Positions 6,173 to 11,456 of a stretch of 11,456 nt of DNA are shown here, one piece after another. Every line of letters starts with the position of its first letter. Position 1 is the first letter of the stretch. Location: positions 1 to 11,456 of the forward strand of contig JANQSK010001194.1 of the NCBI GenBank assembly GCA_028284105.1, read 5' to 3'. Origin of the DNA: Anaerolineae bacterium. GTDB taxonomy: Bacteria; Chloroflexota; Anaerolineae; Promineifilales; Promineifilaceae. Under the pieces are notes generated by a model. That model had not been told where the DNA came from. It saw only the letters and a list, made by a program, of their open reading frames with translations, and searched no databases. The position numbers and the translations under genes were made by a program.

Positions 6173-7222
6173 TCAACCAGCGGCCTCAATTCGTCGCTCT
6201 GCTATCTGAACGGCAATTTCTTCCGTGGGTTGGCCTTTATCTCTTGATTGAATCAATATATCTTTGACGGTGTCATAAATAGTCGCAATATTACTTAGAG
6301 ATTTTTCTCGATTTGGTGTTGAGAATATCACAGTTGATGCGCCCATCATACCACCCCCATTCACAACAAAATCAGGCACATAGGCAATATTGTGGTCTAG
6401 TAATAGTTGGCCATGCTCGGGTCTTTCTAATTGATTGTTGGCTAATCCGCAAACCGCCCGTGCTTTTAGCTGGGGAATTGACGTCTCATTCAGAATCGCA
6501 CCCAAGGCGCATGGGGCAAAAACATCCACATCGAGTGTATGAATCAAATTGGGGTCGACTACCGTGACATCAAATTGATTGGCAACTTGATTAACCACTT
6601 GCTCATTCACATCGGCAATAAAAATTTCCGCTCCATGCTCACTGAGGTGTTGGGTTAAAAGAGATCCTGTGGCACCGGCCCCCTGAATCGCGACTTTGAA
6701 TCCTTTTAAATCATCTGAGCCATTGAGAAAATGAGCCACGGCTCGAATACCGTGCAATCCACCATAGGCTGTAAATTGGGAAGGGCGAAACCCATCTGGA
6801 TATTGGCTCGCTCTAGCGAATATGTATTCACACTCTTCTGCCATGACATCTGCATCAGCTGCACTCACACCCACATCGATGGCTGTCCAAAATTGCCCAT
6901 TGAGTCGCTGAACATGCTTTGCCATGGCTCGTAAACGGCCGTCTTTCTTAGGAGAATTTGGATCACCCATAATGACACATTTCCCGCCGCCCAAAGGCAA
7001 TCCCGCAATCGAGCTTTTCATCGTCATCCCTTGAGATAGACGAAGGACATCATTTAACGCTTCATCTACAGTTGAGTATGGATACATGCGACAACCACCG
7101 GCGGCTGGCCCTAATGCTGTATTATGAATGGCGATGATTGCCTGTAAATCGGCCGTTTCATCAGAAACAAAGATAACTTGTTCATGATTTTGAAAACTGT
7201 TGTGTCCAAATACGTCGCTCAT
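6173..7222 (-). CDS. Leucine-dehydrogenase-type (Glu/Leu/Phe/Val family) NAD-dependent amino acid dehydrogenase
   Basis: A 349-residue protein, the usual length of leucine/valine/phenylalanine dehydrogenases. G-P-A-A-G-G-C-R-M (39-46), M-T-M-K-S-S-I-A-G-L-P-L-G-G-G-K (66-81) with K69 and catalytic K81, and D116 in A-I-D-V-G form the active site. The Rossmann loop G-A-G-A-T-G (181-186) with D204 after the second strand favours NAD. The expected reaction is reversible oxidative deamination of a branched-chain or related amino acid to a 2-oxo acid and ammonia in the cytoplasm. Exact substrate choice cannot be read from the sequence. ATG 7222 is preferred over the immediately preceding GTG (7225) because AGGAG (7229-7233) is spaced six bases from the ATG. 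It follows the DUF1330 gene by nine bases. It carries one ACGGCCGT (6935-6942). Confidence 0.9.
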   Translation of the reverse strand: MSDVFGHNSFQNHEQVIFVSDETADLQAIIAIHNTALGPAAGGCRMYPYSTVDEALNDVLRLSQGMTMKSSIAGLPLGGGKCVIMGDPNSPKKDGRLRAMAKHVQRLNGQFWTAIDVGVSAADADVMAEECEYIFARASQYPDGFRPSQFTAYGGLHGIRAVAHFLNGSDDLKGFKVAIQGAGATGSLLTQHLSEHGAEIFIADVNEQVVNQVANQFDVTVVDPNLIHTLDVDVFAPCALGAILNETSIPQLKARAVCGLANNQLERPEHGQLLLDHNIAYVPDFVVNGGGMMGASTVIFSTPNREKSLSNIATIYDTVKDILIQSRDKGQPTEEIAVQIAERRIEAAG

Positions 7223-7228
7223 CACTAT

Positions 7229-7233
7229 CTCCT
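7229..7233 (-). promoter_or_regulatory. Ribosome binding site of the dehydrogenase, overlapping the upstream stop codon
   Basis: AGGAG on the minus strand (7229-7233) lies six bases before ATG 7222. It overlaps the TAG stop of the preceding gene (7232-7234), an arrangement that favours translational coupling. Confidence 0.8.
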
Positions 7234-7549
7234 ACAGCTTGGGATCAGGATCAAGCGTGTTATTATCTGCTTCAATCATCAAAATCCTGGCCTGTGAAGA
7301 AGCATGCCGAAATACAACCGCTTCTTGGTAAGCTGGATCAGCTAACCAATCGTTGACCGCCTGCTCTGATGGGAATTCTAAAACGACAAGCCGATCCTGG
7401 TAGGGTTCACCTTCTATGGTTGTCACTTTACCTCCTCGTGCTAAAAACTTCCCGCCATAGCTCGCCACAATCGGTGGGGTGCGATCCGTATATTTTCGAT
7501 ACGTTTCTGGATCATCAATTGACATCATTGATAAGACATACACAGTCAT
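7232..7549 (-). CDS. DUF1330-family small protein (dimeric alpha-beta barrel fold)
   Basis: A 105-residue protein resembling DUF1330. It has an N-terminal Y-V-L strand, then D-D-P-E-T-Y-R-K-Y, P-P-I-V-A-S-Y-G-G-K-F-L-A-R-G-G (25-40), D-R-L-V-V-L-E-F-P-S (53-62), and A-V-N-D-W-L-A-D-P-A-Y-Q (64-75). This is the family's pattern of a ferredoxin-like dimeric alpha-beta barrel. No enzymatic role is established for the family. The position at the head of an operon with two oxidoreductases suggests an accessory role in the same conversion (inference). AGGAG (7557-7561) lies seven bases before the ATG. It reads divergently from the LysR gene. Confidence 0.85.
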   Translation of the reverse strand: MTVYVLSMMSIDDPETYRKYTDRTPPIVASYGGKFLARGGKVTTIEGEPYQDRLVVLEFPSEQAVNDWLADPAYQEAVVFRHASSQARILMIEADNNTLDPDPKL

Positions 7550-7582
7550 TTACTCTCTCCTATAAATAATTTATTTGGGTCA

Positions 7583-7612
7583 GTGGCACTGTTATATGGC
7601 ATTTGGTATGAT
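7583..7612 (+). promoter_or_regulatory. Possible promoter of the LysR gene in the divergent control region
   Basis: GTGGCA (7583-7588) and TATGAT (7607-7612) with an 18-base spacer resemble a sigma-70 promoter, giving a leader of about 36 bases. The -10 match is good (5 of 6) and the -35 is moderate. The overlapping sequence TTAT (7592-7595) ... ATAA (7611-7614) is loosely symmetrical. Confidence 0.35.
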
Positions 7613-7629
7613 AAGAAAAATTAAACAAA

Positions 7630-7646
7630 CTAATATTTTTGATTAG
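7630..7646. promoter_or_regulatory. Inverted repeat CTAAT-N7-ATTAG, candidate LysR-type operator
   Basis: CTAAT (7630-7634) and ATTAG (7642-7646) are perfect inverted arms separated by seven bases. They lie between the divergent LysR gene and DUF1330 operon, eight bases before the LysR ATG. The 17-base AT-rich dyad has the size of a LysR-regulator box, though not the strict T-N11-A spacing. Binding here could autoregulate the regulator. No Shine-Dalgarno sequence is seen for the LysR gene at this place. Confidence 0.4.
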
Positions 7647-7654
7647 TAATACTT

Positions 7655-8575
7655 ATGACAAACAATTGGGATCGATTAAAATTTTTCTACCATATTTATT
7701 CATGCCAAAGCGTTGTTGCTGCGGCAAAACAGCTGGAAGTCTCACAATCTGCGGCAAGTCAGGCACTCAAAAAACTAGAAAGCGAAATTAAAACCCCTCT
7801 TTTTACTCGCCTACCTAGAAAAATGATTCCCACGCAGGCTGGGGACCAGTTATTTGAAGCCGTTGAACCTTTTATGCTGAATCTGGAAAATTGTTTAAAA
7901 ACGATTGAGCGGGGAAAAGTTCACCCAAGCGGTGAGTTACGCATAGGGGCACCTTTAGAATTTGGCAAAAATGCATTTCCCTCAATTGTTGCCAAGTTTC
8001 AACAACTATACCCGGAAGTGCGAATTTCATTAACACTTGGGAATCAAAATGAACTTTTAACAATTCTTGAGAATGGGGCTATCGATTTTACGCTTGTGGA
8101 TGTCTTTCAAAACCAGCCTCTTTATTTTGGCACATTGGATCTGTTTGAGTTCACTCCCATCATCAAAGAAGAAATAGTTCTAGCATGTTCAAAAGCATAT
8201 TTTGATAGGTCGCTTCATGAGGATGCTTCTTTTGAGAGATTAATTGAACAAAATTTTATTACCTATCGGCAAGATGCCCAAAGCGTTCGAGCTTGGTTTA
8301 AACACCATTTTTCAAAATCCAATCTGTTTATCCAACCCGCATTTGTGGTTGACAGTCATGAAGCTGTTGTGTCAGCGATTAAGCAAGATATTGGCTTAGG
8401 CATTGTTGCCTCTCACCTCATCCACAACGAACTGCTTGAAGAGCAGATCGTGGTCATTCAAACCAACAAAGCGCAAATTTATAATCAAATTAGCCTTGTG
8501 CAATTACAAGATAAAGTGCCCACTCTGACCGAAAAGGTGTTTCTCGAGCATTTCTTAAAAGAAATCAAGCGCTGA
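7655..8575 (+). CDS. LysR-family transcriptional regulator
   Basis: A 306-residue protein of standard LysR length. The N-terminal winged helix-turn-helix spans about 4-62. Its recognition region is A-A-K-Q-L-E-V-S-Q-S-A-A-S-Q-A-L-K-K-L-E (about 24-43), followed by P-L-F-T-R and P-T-Q-A-G. The effector-binding half begins near residue 90 with G-E-L-R-I-G-A-P-L-E-F-G. A late G-L-G-I-V-A-S-H-L segment is typical of the second subdomain. It diverges from the DUF1330/dehydrogenase/quinone reductase operon across a gap of 105 bases. By the usual LysR arrangement, it probably controls that operon in response to a substrate or intermediate (inference). No clear ribosome binding site precedes the ATG. 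Confidence 0.93.
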   Translation: MTNNWDRLKFFYHIYSCQSVVAAAKQLEVSQSAASQALKKLESEIKTPLFTRLPRKMIPTQAGDQLFEAVEPFMLNLENCLKTIERGKVHPSGELRIGAPLEFGKNAFPSIVAKFQQLYPEVRISLTLGNQNELLTILENGAIDFTLVDVFQNQPLYFGTLDLFEFTPIIKEEIVLACSKAYFDRSLHEDASFERLIEQNFITYRQDAQSVRAWFKHHFSKSNLFIQPAFVVDSHEAVVSAIKQDIGLGIVASHLIHNELLEEQIVVIQTNKAQIYNQISLVQLQDKVPTLTEKVFLEHFLKEIKR

Positions 8576-8618
8576 TCAAATGACAGTACATTTCAAAAAA
8601 CTGGCTGAATATGGTTGT

Positions 8619-9851
8619 TTAGTCTCCACTAAAAGACAAGCTTTTTGATGTGTGAACGGCCGTATCTCGCTTCATATAAAAAGCCATCAAACCCAAGGCA
8701 GCCATCAATCCAACAGTGGCCGAAACAACCCATGGCGCAGCTGGTAGATTCATCTCAGTTGCAAAATCAATCATCGAGCCACCTAGTATTTGGCCAAAAC
8801 CACCACCGAACGCAATAGAAAGTGAGCTAATGCCCATGTAAGCGCCTCTCGCTTGGGGGTTCGCCATCGTAGCAATAACCGTTTGTAAATTCGGCAAAAC
8901 AAGCACCGTTCCCAGCGCAAAAATGATAATGACACCGTAAAGTTGCCATCCCGAGGTCACCAAAGCCACACTACCTAAGGCCACAGCCATCGCCAAGACA
9001 CCGGCTGCCAACATCTGGAGGGGTTCAAGATATCGTTTTGCAAGATTGATGAGCGGAATTTGGAAGAAGAGCCCCGTTAAAGCGTTGACTGTCAGCAAGA
9101 CCCCAACACTGCTATCAGATTGGGTCAATGCTTTAACCTGCAAAGGGAGTGCAACAACGAGTTGAACTGCCATAAACCAAAAACCCATCATCAGAATCAA
9201 AAATGTCATAAATGATTTGTCCAGAATCGCCAACTTTAAACCACCCGCCACACTCGTTTTGCCAATAGACACGGACACGTTGGGAAGAAATACGGCCGTT
9301 ATCAAAAATCCAACAAAAAAGAAGCCTGCAGACACCAAACCAATATAGAAAAATTCAAGCGACACTAAGAGCGCACCCAAAAGCGGGCCAACGGTTCTCG
9401 CAACACCCTGCAACACACCGACCCGTGCATACACGTCAGGCAACAACTTGTCAGGAACAAGCGCAGCGACCATTGCCCGTGATGGCGAATCGGCTAACGC
9501 GCCACCAATGGCAGCGAGCACCCCACCCGTCATGAGCATCCCTTTGGTGGTCGCCAGCCCGATCACAATGAAGCTAATCGTTCGGATAAAGACACCGGTC
9601 ACAATAAGTCCCTTTGCCCCAAACCGATCGGCCAGCGCGCCACCAAATACGGTCACCCCCTGCTGAACAAATTCACGCACAGCCAATACCAACCCAATAA
9701 ATGCGGCTGACCAGCCTAACTCATCTATAAAGCGAATTGAAAATAGGGGAATTAAAAGAAGAAAACCGGATTGCATCAAAAACCACATCGCCAATGTCGT
9801 GAGCAATCCGCGTCGCTGTGTTTTATCCAATGACTGCCAAACAATATCCAT
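8619..9851 (-). CDS. MFS transporter, MdtH-like drug-efflux type
   Basis: A 410-residue protein with about twelve hydrophobic segments and the major-facilitator motif A in the loop after helix 2 (G-G-A-L-A-D-R-F-G-A-K-G, 70-81). R-E-F-V-Q-Q-G (59-65) just before it, and the late A-R-G-A-Y-M-G-I-S-S-L-S segment followed by G-G-G-F-G-Q, closely resemble E. coli MdtH, a proton-driven drug exporter of the inner membrane. Substrates are not known, and an MdtH symbol is not assigned because the similarity is judged from memory. The start at 9851 is chosen because GGAGG (9858-9862) is six bases upstream. An ATG three bases earlier is too close, and a longer start near 9920 lacks a site. Two ACGGCCGT copies lie inside (8656 and 9292). 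It diverges from the deiminase gene. Confidence 0.9.
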   Translation of the reverse strand: MDIVWQSLDKTQRRGLLTTLAMWFLMQSGFLLLIPLFSIRFIDELGWSAAFIGLVLAVREFVQQGVTVFGGALADRFGAKGLIVTGVFIRTISFIVIGLATTKGMLMTGGVLAAIGGALADSPSRAMVAALVPDKLLPDVYARVGVLQGVARTVGPLLGALLVSLEFFYIGLVSAGFFFVGFLITAVFLPNVSVSIGKTSVAGGLKLAILDKSFMTFLILMMGFWFMAVQLVVALPLQVKALTQSDSSVGVLLTVNALTGLFFQIPLINLAKRYLEPLQMLAAGVLAMAVALGSVALVTSGWQLYGVIIIFALGTVLVLPNLQTVIATMANPQARGAYMGISSLSIAFGGGFGQILGGSMIDFATEMNLPAAPWVVSATVGLMAALGLMAFYMKRDTAVHTSKSLSFSGD

Positions 9852-9857
9852 CATGAA

Positions 9858-9862
9858 CCTCC
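9858..9862 (-). promoter_or_regulatory. Ribosome binding site fixing the MFS transporter start
   Basis: GGAGG on the minus strand lies six bases before ATG 9851 and decides between two adjacent ATGs (9854 and 9851). Confidence 0.75.
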
Positions 9863-9987
9863 AATATTGTTGGCATCTTAAAATGTAAACATCCCCCAAC
9901 CGTCTCCAAAACCATCCCAATACTTTGAACTAGTGAAATGGGCATCACTCAAAATAATTTCTAGGCTCACAAAACGGCCGTATTCTG

Positions 9988-10016
9988 TTGACAAATGTGA
10001 CGGATAAACCTACCCT
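9988..10016 (+). promoter_or_regulatory. Possible promoter of the agmatine-deiminase-type gene
   Basis: A perfect -35 box TTGACA (9988-9993) is followed after 17 bases by TACCCT (10011-10016), which keeps the first two and last -10 bases. Transcription would start about 30 bases before the ATG at 10053. An ACGGCCGT palindrome (9974-9981) ends six bases upstream of the -35, a suitable place for a regulator. Confidence 0.45.
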
Positions 10017-10052
10017 CCACGATACGACAAACTTTTGGCAAAGGCGTGTTCA

Positions 10053-11156
10053 ATGATCACAAGACGAGAATTTATTCGGAAAACCATATTCTTATCAGGA
10101 GCGCTCTTAATGGGTTGTGGGTATACAGATTTTGAAGAAGAATTCAATGAAGCTGGTTGGTATATGCCGGATGAACACGGCCCCCATCAACGCACTTGGA
10201 TGGCTTTTGGGGCCAGCCAGCAAATTTGGGGTCGTCGATTACTGCCAGAAGTTCAGCGCAATCTCGCTACGATTGCCAAAACGATTGCCCAATACGAGCC
10301 CGTTTCAATGTTGGTGCGAGAAAATGAGGTTGACCTTGCCCGAGAACTTGCCGGCCCAACTGTGGATCTTGTTGTCTCTCCTCTAGACGATTTGTGGATA
10401 CGAGATACGGGTCCCGTTTTTGTGCAAACGGAGAATGGAGACCGAGCCGCAATCGATTTTAATTTTAACGGTTGGGGGAGGAAGCAGGCTTTTAGTCGCG
10501 ATGCTAAAGTGGCGCGTTTGGTTGCCGAGCAGGCCGGTGTGAATGTGATCAATACCGACTTGATTTTAGAAGGGGGCTGCATTGAAGTGGATGGTCACGG
10601 AACGGCCGTTATTACTGAAAGCTGTGTCCTCAATAACAATCGCAACCCTGGCGTGTCCAAAGCTGAGTTTGAAGATTTACTTATGCCGCTACTTGGGCTA
10701 GATAAAATTATTTGGCTTCCTGGCATCCGAGGAATGGACATTACCGATGGGCACACCGACTTTTATGCCCGTTTTACTTCCCCCGGTGTTGTGGTCGCTG
10801 GCTACGAACCTCATCCAAGCTCTTTCGACCATGAAGTCACGAAACAGCACCTTGAAATTCTAAGAGAGTCTACAGATGCTCAAGGAAGGCCATTAGAAGT
10901 GATCGTTCTTGAAGCCCCAACAATTATCCGAGAAGAGTTTGCAACAAATGATTTTGCGCCTGGCTACGTAGGGTTCTACGTCTGCAATGACGCTGTCATT
11001 ATCCCAGAATTTGGGGATGCCCAAGCTGACCTATCCGCCAAACAAGCTATTCAACAAGCATTTTCCGATCGAGAGGTTGTGCAGCTGAATATTGACGGCA
11101 TTGCAGCCGGTGGTGGAAGCATTCACTGCGCCACCCAGCAAGAGCCATTGGTTTAA
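10053..11156 (+). CDS. Agmatine deiminase / peptidyl-arginine-deiminase family enzyme with Tat-lipoprotein leader
   Basis: A 367-residue guanidino-group-modifying enzyme. L-D-D-L-W-I-R-D-T-G-P (111-121), L-E-G-G (E173), M-D-I-T-D-G-H-T-D (H234, D236) and G-G-G-S-I-H-C (C359) are the substrate and catalytic residues of agmatine deiminases (AguA), which turn agmatine into N-carbamoylputrescine and ammonia. The N-terminus is unusual for AguA. T-R-R-E-F-I-R-K (3-10) matches a twin-arginine motif, followed by a hydrophobic core and the lipobox L-M-G-C (C22), so the enzyme is probably exported and lipid-anchored. The start is ATG 10053, which puts the leader in normal register. A TTG at 10035 would add six residues. 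AAGG (10041-10044) is a modest ribosome binding site. No N-carbamoylputrescine amidase gene is visible. It might instead act on another guanidine or on peptidyl-arginine outside the cytoplasm. Confidence 0.88.
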   Translation: MITRREFIRKTIFLSGALLMGCGYTDFEEEFNEAGWYMPDEHGPHQRTWMAFGASQQIWGRRLLPEVQRNLATIAKTIAQYEPVSMLVRENEVDLARELAGPTVDLVVSPLDDLWIRDTGPVFVQTENGDRAAIDFNFNGWGRKQAFSRDAKVARLVAEQAGVNVINTDLILEGGCIEVDGHGTAVITESCVLNNNRNPGVSKAEFEDLLMPLLGLDKIIWLPGIRGMDITDGHTDFYARFTSPGVVVAGYEPHPSSFDHEVTKQHLEILRESTDAQGRPLEVIVLEAPTIIREEFATNDFAPGYVGFYVCNDAVIIPEFGDAQADLSAKQAIQQAFSDREVVQLNIDGIAAGGGSIHCATQQEPLV

Positions 11157-11221
11157 ACAGCGCTCATCACTATCACTCTTGATCTCATAAAAGCAGTTCA
11201 AACGCTAATTCAAGTAGGGCT

Positions 11222-11456
11222 TTAATCTAAAAATGCAACAATTTTATTAATAACCCCCGCATCTCGTAATATGCCGCTGTGGCCTAGCCCGTTGGTTGTC
11301 ATGAGTTCGGCAGTAGGCCAAGCTGATGAGATGGTTTTGGCTGACTGGTAACCAACAATCTCATCTTGCTCATCATGCACAATCAGCGCTGGTAGCTCAA
11401 GGGGAGCAACCCATTGCGCTGTACGCGCATCAGACATAGGGGCACCGGTTGCCCTT
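11222..11456 (-). CDS. C-terminal part of an alpha/beta hydrolase (gene continues past the window end)
   Basis: The frame stays open from the stop at 11222-11224 to the right edge. Residues A-T-G-A-P precede the first visible Met, so that Met is internal. P-A-L-I-V-H-D-E-Q-D-E-I-V holds the probable catalytic-acid aspartate, and G-L-G-H-S-G-I-L-R-D-A-G-V-I holds the catalytic histidine. This is the standard C-terminal order of serine-hydrolase-type alpha/beta hydrolases. The nucleophile elbow lies outside the window, so activity and substrate cannot be judged. It is convergent with the deiminase gene. No strong terminator hairpin is seen in the 65-base gap. Confidence 0.85.
   Translation of the reverse strand, partial: RATGAPMSDARTAQWVAPLELPALIVHDEQDEIVGYQSAKTISSAWPTAELMTTNGLGHSGILRDAGVINKIVAFLD

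Overview
The window is a stretch of bacterial chromosome, most likely from a Gram-negative proteobacterium and tentatively a gammaproteobacterium. This is inferred from a LysR regulator facing an operon, an MdtH-like MFS pump, a probable Tat-exported lipoprotein, consensus Shine-Dalgarno sites, and a two-hairpin intergenic repeat of the 'TGTCATnCCCG' kind. There are no RNA genes, no CRISPR array and no recognisable insertion sequence.

Layout. 1-194 is the C-terminal end of a GcvT-like (dimethylglycine/sarcosine dehydrogenase type) protein, followed by a hairpin. 195-2989 is a visibly AT-rich segment. It carries one large gene (638-2758) for an OLD-family ATPase-TOPRIM nuclease, with a long untranslated leader and a good promoter about 240 bases upstream. 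It looks like a single-gene defence island. 2990-4315 is a GC-richer sulfatase gene with its own terminator, followed by the two-hairpin repeat. 4563-5075 is a small unrecognised membrane protein preceded by nested palindromes. 7549-5144 (minus strand) is a three-gene operon: DUF1330 protein, leucine-dehydrogenase-type amino acid dehydrogenase, and a zeta-crystallin-type quinone oxidoreductase. Each gene has a strong Shine-Dalgarno site. A LysR regulator (7655-8575) diverges from the operon and probably controls it. 9851-8619 (minus) is an MdtH-like MFS exporter. Divergent from it, 10053-11156 encodes an agmatine-deiminase-family enzyme with a Tat plus lipobox leader. The window ends inside an alpha/beta hydrolase gene on the minus strand.

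How the genes fit together. The LysR-controlled operon reads as a regulated oxidative module for an amino acid or related substrate. The MFS pump and the exported deiminase may share a divergent control region, but no functional link is shown. The OLD gene stands apart in composition.

The least expected signal is the perfect palindrome ACGGCCGT. It occurs seven times, where about 0.1 would be expected from base composition. It lies in coding and intergenic DNA on both sides of the OLD island, but not within the island. It looks like a genome-wide iterated palindrome (HIP1-like in behaviour) or a protein-binding word.
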